From the IMG/VR virus record IMGVR_UViG_3300010883_000304, positions 1 to 28,339 of that record: a stretch of DNA of 28,339 nt; one strand, 5' to 3'. Of the stretch, positions 12,001-16,842 are shown piece by piece. The notes beneath the pieces are model-generated. The model saw only the letters and a program-made list of their open reading frames with translations. It searched no databases and was not told where the DNA came from. Within the stretch, counting starts at the first letter, position 1, and each line of letters begins with the position of its first letter. Made by a program: the position numbers and the translations under genes. Origin of the DNA: a virus.

Positions 12001-12901
12001 TTTTTGCCGTGGTAGTGACATCTCTGATTTGTAATATACCGTACATGGCATTATGGTTACCACACTGATAATACAAAGTGTCCGGTGTGCCTGTTGTAGG
12101 TACAGTAAACGTTACAGTGCCCTTGTCAGCACCGTTGTTTGTCACTCCTGTGGAATATAAAGTAGACGTGGAACCGTCTTCTGACAACATGCTCTTGTAT
12201 GGTTCTGTCATGATCCAGAAAGGATGTCCTTCAGCGTTTACATTAAATTTGTAGGTGTTTCCTCTATAAAGTTTTACTATAGGATTTCTTTCATTTTCTC
12301 TGTGAAGAAAACTATATGCCCTTGCCGAACTCCCGTCGTCTTTGGAAAGTTCAACTTTGTATTCTGCAACAACTGATGGTCCTACTGCATCTATCTCCAG
12401 AGACGTTGGACCTTCTGGTATCCAATAGTATTCTCTATAATTGATTAACTTGTCGTAATCAATTGCTGGATTCCAGGAGTACACTGTTTCCTTGTTCAGC
12501 CTGTCATGATTGTCTACCTTTCCTCCAAAGTATTTGATTTGGTTAATATAATCATCATAGGTTCCTGTAAACTTAACCTGGTCTTCTGGATTTACCGAAG
12601 TGGTGTCTCTGTCTGTGTACGTAACAGCAGGTTCCAACTGGTATGCCATCCTGTCCCTGTTAGTGGCGTTAATATATCTATCCGTTGCTAATCTAGTGTA
12701 GGCATCTTGCCTTCCTATGAAACCATCCAATCTCTCTAGGTTACCTTTCTGCACCAAGGGATCCAGTGTGCTTGACAGAAATCTTTGGTTCGTGTCTGTT
12801 CTGTAGAATGCAGGTAGGTGTTGTACAGTCCTTCTGTATTCGTTGTTGCCTTGTTTGACAACTTCGTTATTGGTTAATGCGTTTGTTGGATTATCAGCCA
12901 T
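1..12901 (-). CDS. Giant multidomain tail/baseplate structural protein, partial (C-terminus outside window)
   Basis: A single frame runs from the ATG at 12,901 to the window edge, giving 4,300 codons without a stop; the C-terminus is missing. The start overlaps the gp6 stop as TAATG, with AGGA five bases upstream. Visible modules in order: an N-terminal region with LPAFYRT near residue 30; a cupredoxin-like domain (about 200-293); long segments resembling the large virion structural proteins of marine T4-like phages as I remember them (for example WSRYNRWFHKSVID and EFLFWTTQEW); a WxxxxxYxxGDxxxYxGxxY segment at 1668; seven FG-GAP repeats (2095-2560); two GGxGY-type repeats (3236-3382); a second aromatic module at 3425; and tandem beta-sandwich repeats from 3535 onward. 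No signal peptide or membrane segment is evident. Position after gp6 matches T4 gene 7, so a wedge-periphery or host-contact role is inferred. Homology to gp7 itself is not shown. Confidence 0.9.
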   Translation of the reverse strand, partial: MADNPTNALTNNEVVKQGNNEYRRTVQHLPAFYRTDTNQRFLSSTLDPLVQKGNLERLDGFIGRQDAYTRLATDRYINATNRDRMAYQLEPAVTYTDRDTTSVNPEDQVKFTGTYDDYINQIKYFGGKVDNHDRLNKETVYSWNPAIDYDKLINYREYYWIPEGPTSLEIDAVGPSVVAEYKVELSKDDGSSARAYSFLHRENERNPIVKLYRGNTYKFNVNAEGHPFWIMTEPYKSMLSEDGSTSTLYSTGVTNNGADKGTVTFTVPTTGTPDTLYYQCGNHNAMYGILQIRDVTTTAKINPEDEIIGTKNYSIRTLDLSNGMKVKFTNSLVATEYQDKEYYVEGVGDSITLTDVDDLITPASYATESTILFDSKGYDTRPYAKSYFTPETRDYITIKRDSIDQNAWSRYNRWFHKSVIDETARVGGFTPTLNEDDRAKRPIIEFDSGLALYNHGAVAKKSVTLFDTVTTDAFSDVVLQTGYIVDGIALTEGMRIIFAADTDPIVKNRIYNVSFANAGDSSQVISLTEEVDGTPVNKDSIFVEFGTVNQGKTFYFDSATTAWVESQQKTGVNQQPLFGMFDDNHISFDNTTTYPNSTFTGAKVFEFATSDTATTDTVLGIKVKYNTINNVGDIVFESDHTNGTFTYKSGTKTITKKFAEGHLHYTTSRDTHNSKSAWVKRTTESKQRVIRTIKANDTEKQLFPIDFYKNSVALTDLEIAISVNGIRKTVTTDYTLVDGATNKYVKFVKELSVDDQVRIAGYSSADKLETKGIYEVPENLSTNSLNQQLGTFTYGQILKHLADIFDKNQDLTGSVLGSSNLRDKPDTRLKGGSIHQHEGPLLPAMFGLIDQESNVITAIEYNSQEYEKWYNSFLTHATSTAYEGVATDRVDEIITSFIQGRNSSFPFYYEDMIGWGENVSTRSYTVLGSSQTDYALDSQHNINKTSNRAVYVYLNDVQLLVDTDYTFSTTDDSITISATLAEGDKVVIKDYPDTTGSYMPTTPTKLGMYPKYKPELFTDDTYITTTTMIRRHDGSFIKAYGDERDDLILELEKRIYNNCKVAYDSTLLGIHDVKPTAFTSTEYTLLEVNDIMGTDFYTWAGRNNVQYINNKQFVEGSPFTYNYAFSTNRITPSEKLPGYWRGIYKYFYDTDAPHVRPWEMLGHSEKPTDWETLYGPAPYTSANDVLWTAIATATGRYGKPEIKTYLPVDASGNLLDPLASGLIGDYNIPGRQFSWKFGDQAPAETAWRRSSAYPFTVIKTLALTKPARFFSNFFDISRLTTNTAGNQIDVDTGVRKTLATSKYHLETVIDNNTGVTTRYQTAGYQNFVVNYLISRNLDITTFYYNKMKNLTVQMAYKLGGFTDKENLKVLTDSVSPGSTSGSKFIPDENYKILFRTSNPVESFSYSGVLVEKNTDIGADGSSLLGGYKVLGYSTTKPYFRFNYPVKTTTHKAVKVTGAVEVKRYNNYQETTQTIPYGYVFSTIQDVADFLFGYGHWLEDQGFKFNKYSNELKETLNWANAVREFLFWTTQEWAPGSAVTVSPAADGFELDTADSVVGKLRNIAGDYSLLDAGGRKIDIRNISTKRIGKTFEMAIKSQDTGLYSVALNTVQKEHILLFDNSTVFSDIIFDPYTGFRQQRLKLVGWKTAGWNGDYYAPGFVFDAAQVTYWIANTDYSIGDSIEYQGRFYVAKINHNSTAKFESANWILKQEKPAPQLIPNFDYKISQFNDFYELESNNFDESQQQLAQRLIGYQSRDYLENLFVNDVSQYKFFQGYTREKGTQNAVDKLLKAKYEGEDITLDLYPEWMIRTGNFGNTDSIENIQITLRDNEITADPQSMEIFDTSNDSVEYSRSKYIAKTDLYHQPIDYTASTTFSRVDYSKAGVDRDTVQIYQTAGYPQLNQVQHTAFDITDITNLDMNAITANDLVWVANKSNKDWDVFRLTSGNFKIASLKTLNAVTQLEITFTGSHGLTAATPTKLADYFGISNSEETTLNGVYLVNSVPDHKTVIIDYTGNTGFIPSLEDGSTADSFGMVYKFISVRLDSMDNVNDLINFSDYKDEITAVGKEGDKVFADTDSSGLWHVYEKQDPYTSKLVLAPDNETVDQEFGHRIVARNDGRSVIVSAPGKGQGTIDFLFRTSSEAGTLLQTESAVTTTAGNDTTGRLGESLSMSTDENFVVAGGPYTNSFDSDGSTRQLNAGLIKIFLWDPSTFKYNTLTTLRPPTDGSSSNEDLNFGWAHKISEPTASSDRNTSQKYMFVSAPGHDSDTGRVYMYTWGVGADGSTYDRWTQDYTIDAPDGGSGQRFGHRLSANDNGDILAVSSLAPGNAGKVEIFVKTSQSNDGSTQNSFALAQTLTGVSADGSSLNTAFGESMTMSKDGTVLIIGSPGVDDESTGQIDGGGVYYYKWNADGSTNTYTLQQTIKAPEVQVNMKFGKTCDINQAGTRLVIGAENFANRKEIKFDSGETTFDLQDTSVIDMNTGSGGAFTATMYNTKFVIDDSLVADSVSENDDFGKGVCIIDNTVLVGAPKDDGNTDTSDGSSKIANDGTVNCYDLNVKGDYAWKNLATEDALIDIDKLGQVFEFDNQSKQIRDYYELYDPIKGRILGLADREIDIKTTWDPASYNFGTDTNVKTPWAAEHLGEVWWDLSKVKWIWYEQSTQEYKTNNWGKIFPGSSIDICEWTESTLLPSQWNSRANTQQGVSERISGEAINGDDSKYTVIQRYNSRLNSLVNYYYYWVKNKTTVPINRTNDGRHVSLHRKNSTAFVANLIENPRAFNYKYYSVTDTNKFLLNNVSNLVNDNIVLNVDIRTNTFDGDSHSVWKLAREGDKNYRPGTQIESRWWDSLIGKNSAGDIVPDLDLPVNEKYGNSTRPRQSWYVDRYAALKELIDYSNTVLKKYQLSGTINLTNLDAKDPEPTAQSLEWDTSIDTYAELTYLDTRDLSGTVKFLVKADETANGLWAIYTWDGTEFSRTKLQTYDTSKYWNYVDWYGTDLEIHEMIHNENTPIDKQVTYEYELDSLDLAIGKHVKVTNADTGGWKLFMNTSKGYTNVGTENGTIRLSTKLYDYSQDATGFGGEDTFDDNSFDQEPETETRKVLTALRDDLFVNALAIEYNTLFFIGLSKVLSEQTYVDWMFKTSFINATNSVRQLDQRKTYTTGTDSWIESYINEVKPFHTKLREYRLGHTGADTQDGIFTDFDSPTFYDATTGKIRPLNVDSDTAKLTEYPWQMWNDYHKKYVSSITVVDGGSGYTQVPTVTIVGGTAGSTGPFQILATSTSGATSGTYGYFYPLFSSETQAKLYDAQQNGGTGSTNSYRFDGYAPTFYGPSTSITAQATISGAFKMYTTPSTTAATATATVVGGTVTKITVTGIGANYQATPMVVLTGGADDGATPTDTARAYANLSNDLVRDFNTTIKFDRVSSTSRVVDWTASTIYAYNDLLRYKNQLYKTTSAFTSTTKFDDNISNVYKVYGDETGLTAADRTKGFYTPGSGMPGNELSQVMTGVDYGGTMVTGLLFSQEAGWDKAGWYDFPFDNYGDSRIQAFRADGSTATFTITPAPPVSDVFQVYVSSDDSTRKKRTEIFRGDGTTTAFTLSSVPPENALVEFIPFDDDGVLTPTDDRTLDSIVQGGLFASALGQAPSDIVLEGDDFISPDTSYAPEETIPGQMFDTLDIKVYTSPESGVPFISEKNHRVEGSTATFSIGDYPGTLGSVTVAVDGVVKKLTTDYTVDVGNKTITFNTAPAEYSIVSTKVFAISGENYRVLDQYTGDGSTVAFTTSTRGEFNLDSTVSDIYVTIDGVPTTAYSSSTTANTVTLTFSSAPAANAFVQIAGFNKSATSTRSFASIRNQAITYDGSTNRYTLTYPPGSIGPFSALTMIEANGKVLRGPDVSYYLGDGTTVNYGFNVTQGPGTAGYVAYTADSGTESADTHTMTADEEGSPLDRPLGEDSTIDPLKSITSASQIKIHINGVLKTINTDYTIDLGNGVFTTDVSTTTADSATNTTDQSGAPDRIVFVTAPASTDLIAITTLTDYQYFNEGTDIILNTTQLIADGQTLSASDVLSVTTFNNALGMKQRREVLQGKTNNIFHLRFEPLNATYAYVWFKGVQLTQGYDFTLSGNVITILNRTILSTDRLDVMYFALDTAIGGTGFRIFKDMLNRTFYKRISKNATTELVDDLTDTIKTLQVKDGNLLPEPDASNNMPGVVFLDKERIEYFTKTGNTLGQLRRGTLGTGIKDHSDGTLVVDASGSQTIPYADTVHTNTFTGDGSTVIFALSQTPASASELDIFIGGQRLLLTSEDGSTINY
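2..2299 (-). repeat. C-terminal tandem beta-sandwich repeats with GDGST-type openings
   Basis: From residue about 3535 to the window edge the protein is a series of similar units. Several open with a D/E-G-S/T-T turn followed by alternating strands: the turn glycines are at 3544, 3583, 3691, 3766, 3850, 3892 and 4262. Some units continue with V-x-V-x-V-D-G-V, TDYT and a strand ending in APxxxxV. Unit lengths are uneven (about 40-110 residues) and some units lack the opening motif. This arrangement is typical of phage fibre or baseplate-appendage shafts. The series continues past the window edge. Confidence 0.6.
2756..3196 (-). repeat. Pair of GGxGY-type beta repeats in the giant protein
   Basis: Residues about 3236-3262 read ITVVDGGSGYTQVPTVTIVGG and residues about 3355-3382 read ITVTGIGANYQATPMVVLTGG, so two copies of a V/I-x-GG-x-GY-x3-P-x-V-x2-x-GG element lie about 120 residues apart. 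I have seen this type of repeat in other phage structural proteins. Its function is unknown to me. Confidence 0.55.
5222..6619 (-). repeat. Seven FG-GAP repeats (integrin-alpha-like beta-propeller) in the giant protein
   Basis: Seven repeats begin with FG (once LG) at residues 2106, 2163, 2233, 2303, 2367, 2431 and 2510. The spacing is 57, 70, 70, 64, 64 and 79 residues. Each has the FG-GAP layout: FG followed by a short strand, an N/D-G turn, a hydrophobic strand such as VLIIGSP or MFVSAPG, and then a G-x-V-x-x-Y strand. Seven copies are what one closed seven-bladed propeller needs. Known FG-GAP propellers act in adhesion and often bind calcium in blade loops; SANDNGD in the fourth repeat resembles such a loop. 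Confidence 0.75.
7757..7909 (-). other. Aromatic carbohydrate-binding-like segment of the giant protein
   Basis: Residues about 1665-1715 contain W1668 followed by IANTDYSIGDSIEYQGRFY. This is the W-x5-Y-x2-G-D-x3-Y-x-G-x2-Y spacing of small chitin/cellulose-binding modules (CBM5/12-like). A related segment lies at residue 3425 (about 2507-2638). The match is to spacing and aromatic residues only; sugar binding is not demonstrated. Confidence 0.4.
12023..12304 (-). other. Cupredoxin-like domain inside the giant tail protein
   Basis: Residues about 200-293 read as a plastocyanin/amicyanin-type fold. A strand of the form VKLYRGNTYKFNV is followed by HPF with His226, then TVTFTVP, then LYYQC with Cys280 and a C-x2-H-x2-M loop (Cys280, His283, Met286) leading into a final strand. 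All four classical type 1 copper ligands are therefore present in the right order. The C-x2-H-x2-M spacing is that of amicyanin. Ligand residues are seen in the sequence; copper binding and any redox or adhesive role are inference. Confidence 0.7.
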
Positions 12902-15900
12902 TAGTATCCTGATCCACTACTGCCGGAACTTGAACTCGATCCCGAACCTGTTGTAGTAGAGCCTGACACTGCTGATCCTGTTGTGGTGTTTGTCGTGGCA
13001 GTTGATGTTGATGTAACCACTGTACCGGATGATGCCAATTGATTGGCTCCCAGTGCAGTTATGATTGAAACATCATCAACGGTGGCCCCACTGATAAAAA
13101 TCTCGTCTGCCGCTGAATTTATCTGGAACAGAGACCCAAATGTCTGCCCTGATTGATTTGGCACAATCACTGCTGTCAGTAAATCTGGAGCAAGTTGATT
13201 ATGCACGTAAGCGGCTAATTCTGTAAAGTAAAAAGTATCTCCAAAATCCCAGTTGCTCAATGCAAAAAATTCATTTATAGCGGCGATCACTCTTGTTTTA
13301 ATGACTGCATCTGTGACATTGGTTTTTGTATTCTTGACAACTTTAAATGTTGCCTGTAGTAGTTCTTCTGCGTTTGATCCAAAAAGTATCTTGTATTTTA
13401 CAGGATGATATACAATCTGATCTGATAAAGATTTTAAAGGATTAAGTGTTCCAGAGTAATTAATTCTTAACTGATCCGCTGTTGACTCAGCAGGTTTTTC
13501 TCCACCGTCCTGTAACCATATTCTAAATAGGTTATCGTATGTTCTCTCTAAAAGATATATGTCAACTATGTTGGAAACACTAGGGTCAATCCTAGTCTCT
13601 TGCCCTGCGTGATGTTTGTATTGGAAACTGATCGAGCCTCTACCTCTCCTTGCTTGGTAGTCTGTTGTTGTTGACAAAGTATTTGTTGTTGCACTATATT
13701 TTTTTATAACGTTCTCATCAGCATGATAAAAATAAAACAACTGTTCGTCGGTGTATATTGATGCATTTAAACTGATAGATGATTCTTTTTCACTTACAAC
13801 AAAGTTGGTTGTAGCATATGGTCTGAATCTCTCAACAGTATCGTATGATATGTACTTCTCAAAGAAAATAAATTTAGTGCTTTCCGACAGTGTTGGTTCA
13901 ACTACTATATCAAAAATGTCTGGATTGTCTACTACTCCGTCGTCATCATCGTCATAGAATCCAACTTTTACTTTTCTGTTGTCTTGAAATCCATCTGACT
14001 CTGTCACTGTGTCCACAACCTGCCACGTTACAGGATAACCTATGCTGTTGCCTGTTGACACAATTGAGTTTGTTTTTAAAATTTTTACAGTGTCCTTGAC
14101 CGTTTTTCCTGTTTTGTAATCGTAAATTTTTTCTTCAACATCATAATGAAACTTATTCTGTGACTCCGATTCAAAGAAATAATCTAGTTTTCTGTATTGC
14201 ACTGTGTATGTGTTTCCATCATTAGTAAATTTGAACCACCAGCTGGCATCAGTGTTAGTTCCTGCTGTGCTACCAGCGTTGTTTAGATCAAACACTGCAC
14301 TCGAACTAAGATTTGTACTTGTGATCACTTTCCATGTCTCTGAATCTATATCAAATCGTAAGCCGAAGTCCTCGTATGCTTCGATTCTGTCAATTATATC
14401 TGCTTCCAGTGTTGTTGATAGAGATGTTGTAAAGGCAGGTATCACTGCACTGACTACTGCTCCGTTTGGCACTATGTTGTTTAGTGTGACTGGACCTTCC
14501 CCTGACTCTAAATTTCCTACTCCGCTGTTTGATCCATCTCCAGAAACTGCTCCTATTTTTACCCAAACTCTATCTTCGGCATTGTCGGTGGCAGATGCCA
14601 CTAATTTACCGTTTAGAAATTTCCTAGTGTCCGGTGATGTAAATTTAATTAACGCACCTGTCTTTGCATACTTAAAATTTGAAGTTGCATTGTCTCCTAC
14701 GGATAGTGCACCGCCGGCAGTGAAATAACCTGTGTTGGTATTTGTTGATGTCGACGTCGAATTCCATGTTGCAGTAAGTGTGCTTAAATCCTTTGTGCCA
14801 TATTTCAAGTAATAGAACTGTCTTGCATATGCTTCTTTTAATTTTGCTTCTACAGACGTGTCTACGGTTGACTGTATGTCACTTCTGTTGTTGTAGTTAA
14901 AAGTGAACTGTTGTGTGCTTTCTTCTCTGTACAACATTCCGTCTTCTGCAAAAACACTTACATTTGAGTATGCACCTGTTGGATCTAATATTTCTTTAGC
15001 TCTAGATATACCAGACGCAGTCCTGTTTACTGATCTAACTTTAACAATTTCTTGTGATGCTGACAGAGGCACAACCTGGTAATCCTCTGCTGTGATCATT
15101 CTGTTCTGTGAGTAGTACACTTGTGGTGCCTTCTCTTTGATGGAAGCATTTGTTTCTGTTGCCGCGGCGTTGTAGACGCTGGCTTTAAGACTCATCGTGA
15201 TAGTCAATGTTTGCTGTGCACCGTTAAGATCTGTGTATGGTACCACCAAATTTAATCCTTGCATGTCAGATGGCTGTATTGCATACTTGGCATTGTCGCT
15301 TATCCTATGATAAGTTCTAAACGATCCCAGCGGTAGATTAGAAAAGTTACCATCACCAAAGACAAGGTCTATAGTATCTTCTGCTCTTGTTACAATGTTG
15401 TAGGTGTTTCTTTCTGATTTTGCTAATGAGTTGTAAATTGCGTTGTTCCCTGACAGAGAAGGAATTTTTGTCCATTCTTCAGATAACTGTCCAAACTGAT
15501 CTAACCTGTACAACCAAACATCCGAATCATTGATGTTTGTAACATTTAAACTTTTTATGTAATTTGTTATGGCTGTGTCTACACGAAAATTTTGCTGTTG
15601 CATAACTCCTTGCTTGAAAAGAAAGAAGAACCCTGTATTGTTTGAACTGTCTCCTGAACCATCTGCTCTGTATGTGTAGGTTAGTCCTGTTCCCGGTACC
15701 GGTGATGACTCATATATCGTTTCTGAATTTTCTACTGTGCTTGGTACTATTTCGAATGTCCTGTTAGTGCCGCCTACTGATCTATTAAAGGTGAATACTG
15801 GTATGTCTAGTTGATTGGAGCTCAGTGTGTAAACCTCTGTGGTGATGCCACCTATCTGTGCTGACTCCCTAGGTTTTCCAAAAAGTTGTCCTGTCTGGTT

Positions 15901-16389
15901 TGCCGCGTTTAAGATTGCCGTAAACTGTTCTCTGTAATTAGAATTTGCTGAATCATTCCATATAATTGTGCTGTTTGCAAGGTTGGTTCCCGAAGAATCG
16001 TTAACATCCTGTGTCGTAGAAAGTGAATCTATTTTAAGTAATCCTGTAGCTGGTTTGTTTCTTTTCGCATTGTAGTTGATTAGTCTTGCTAATCGTAAAA
16101 CTGAGTTTCTTCTCTCCGCTGTTTCTAGGAAATTTTCCCTAGCATTCAAGTCTACCCTGAATGAAAGTGCCTGGGCCACATAAGCAATCAAATCTATCAG
16201 TGCGACATATTCTGAACTTTCCACAAAGTCATTGAAATCGTCTGGGTAGTTCTCACGGAGATACGCCACCATTGTTCTTCTAAGTGTTTCAAAGTCATAA
16301 CTTTTGAAATCGGCCTGTTGGAACGCTTGGTAGATCTTTCTCCAATCTTCCGCTACAAGTAATCTGTTTTGTCTATCTGTTGTGGCCAT
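12901..16389 (-). CDS. gp6: Baseplate wedge protein gp6
   Basis: Product of 1,162 residues, a baseplate-J/gp6-type wedge subunit; in T4 a gp6 dimer forms the inner ring that holds the wedges together. The N-terminus (LLVAEDWRKIYQAF, then YPDDFNDFVESSEY and an ALIDLIAYVAQALSFR helix) is characteristic of the family. The middle holds the baseplate-J region with ITAEDYQVVPLSA. The conserved C-terminal domain includes HPVKYKILFG and NWDFGDTFYFTELAAYVH. It is much longer than T4 gp6 (660 residues), mainly through beta-rich expansion in the middle. Residues 813-821 form an acidic D-x-D-x-D-G-x-x-D loop, and the last 41 residues are a Ser/Thr/Gly-only-like tail. No Shine-Dalgarno sequence precedes the start, unlike its neighbours. 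The stop overlaps the giant gene's start. Confidence 0.93.
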   Translation of the reverse strand: MATTDRQNRLLVAEDWRKIYQAFQQADFKSYDFETLRRTMVAYLRENYPDDFNDFVESSEYVALIDLIAYVAQALSFRVDLNARENFLETAERRNSVLRLARLINYNAKRNKPATGLLKIDSLSTTQDVNDSSGTNLANSTIIWNDSANSNYREQFTAILNAANQTGQLFGKPRESAQIGGITTEVYTLSSNQLDIPVFTFNRSVGGTNRTFEIVPSTVENSETIYESSPVPGTGLTYTYRADGSGDSSNNTGFFFLFKQGVMQQQNFRVDTAITNYIKSLNVTNINDSDVWLYRLDQFGQLSEEWTKIPSLSGNNAIYNSLAKSERNTYNIVTRAEDTIDLVFGDGNFSNLPLGSFRTYHRISDNAKYAIQPSDMQGLNLVVPYTDLNGAQQTLTITMSLKASVYNAAATETNASIKEKAPQVYYSQNRMITAEDYQVVPLSASQEIVKVRSVNRTASGISRAKEILDPTGAYSNVSVFAEDGMLYREESTQQFTFNYNNRSDIQSTVDTSVEAKLKEAYARQFYYLKYGTKDLSTLTATWNSTSTSTNTNTGYFTAGGALSVGDNATSNFKYAKTGALIKFTSPDTRKFLNGKLVASATDNAEDRVWVKIGAVSGDGSNSGVGNLESGEGPVTLNNIVPNGAVVSAVIPAFTTSLSTTLEADIIDRIEAYEDFGLRFDIDSETWKVITSTNLSSSAVFDLNNAGSTAGTNTDASWWFKFTNDGNTYTVQYRKLDYFFESESQNKFHYDVEEKIYDYKTGKTVKDTVKILKTNSIVSTGNSIGYPVTWQVVDTVTESDGFQDNRKVKVGFYDDDDDGVVDNPDIFDIVVEPTLSESTKFIFFEKYISYDTVERFRPYATTNFVVSEKESSISLNASIYTDEQLFYFYHADENVIKKYSATTNTLSTTTDYQARRGRGSISFQYKHHAGQETRIDPSVSNIVDIYLLERTYDNLFRIWLQDGGEKPAESTADQLRINYSGTLNPLKSLSDQIVYHPVKYKILFGSNAEELLQATFKVVKNTKTNVTDAVIKTRVIAAINEFFALSNWDFGDTFYFTELAAYVHNQLAPDLLTAVIVPNQSGQTFGSLFQINSAADEIFISGATVDDVSIITALGANQLASSGTVVTSTSTATTNTTTGSAVSGSTTTGSGSSSSSGSSGSGY

Positions 16390-16403
16390 AGTGTGTACAA
16401 CGA

Positions 16404-16411
16404 TATTTATG
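16404..16411 (-). promoter_or_regulatory. Possible internal late promoter, CATAAATA
   Basis: The 42-base gap between gp25 and gp6 holds CATAAATA on the minus strand, one base off the T4 late consensus TATAAATA. It lies in the only sizeable gap of the operon and upstream of the only gene without a Shine-Dalgarno. Against it, the expected start site would leave a leader of only about eight bases. Confidence 0.3.
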
Positions 16412-16431
16412 TGTTAGGAAATGTGCGTATA

Positions 16432-16842
16432 TTAAGATAGACGCAACAACGAGTTTTCGTCGAAGTTGAATCTCAGTTTCTCCGTGATGTTCAAGGGAAC
16501 ATACGTTATAGTGGCCTGTATTGCTATGCCTTTGTCGGCTTCAGTTACCAATATTTCTCCTGTGGCAATACGTGGGTCTGCATTGAGATTTGCTGTGATG
16601 TCGTCTAGAATGGCTTCTTTTACTGCTTCTGTAAATGGTTCGAACAGGGCATCGTATATTATAGTACCAAATTCTGGATTCTCAACCCTTTCGCCCTTAC
16701 GTATGCTTAACCTGTTTAATAAGTCCTGTTTGGCACATTCGAAGTCGTACAACTTAAAGTTCTGGTTGTCCGCACGCGAACTAAAACCCTTGAATGTCAC
16801 TGACTTGTTGTTCAGTGTTGCTGATGCGTCATCGTATGCCAT
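16432..16842 (-). CDS. gp25: Baseplate wedge protein gp25
   Basis: Product of 136 residues, close to T4 gp25 (132), of the gpW/gp25 family that also includes type VI secretion TssE. It forms part of the inner wedge with gp6 and gp53 and contacts the first sheath ring. The family signature is visible as RKGERVENPEFG at residues 48-59, followed by ALFEPFTEAVKEAILDDI and a C-terminal beta region with ITYVPLNITEKL. The ATG overlaps the gp5 stop as TAATG. AGGAG lies nine bases upstream of it inside the gp5 coding end, so translation is probably coupled. The family was historically called lysozyme-like, but it is structural. Confidence 0.95.
   Translation of the reverse strand: MAYDDASATLNNKSVTFKGFSSRADNQNFKLYDFECAKQDLLNRLSIRKGERVENPEFGTIIYDALFEPFTEAVKEAILDDITANLNADPRIATGEILVTEADKGIAIQATITYVPLNITEKLRFNFDENSLLRLS

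Noticed and set aside
13275-13282. TATAAATG on the minus strand within gp6
   Set aside because: One base off consensus and inside coding sequence with no gene start nearby.
14204-14728. 174-codon plus-strand frame opposite gp6
   Set aside because: Antisense shadow of a conserved gene; no family pattern.
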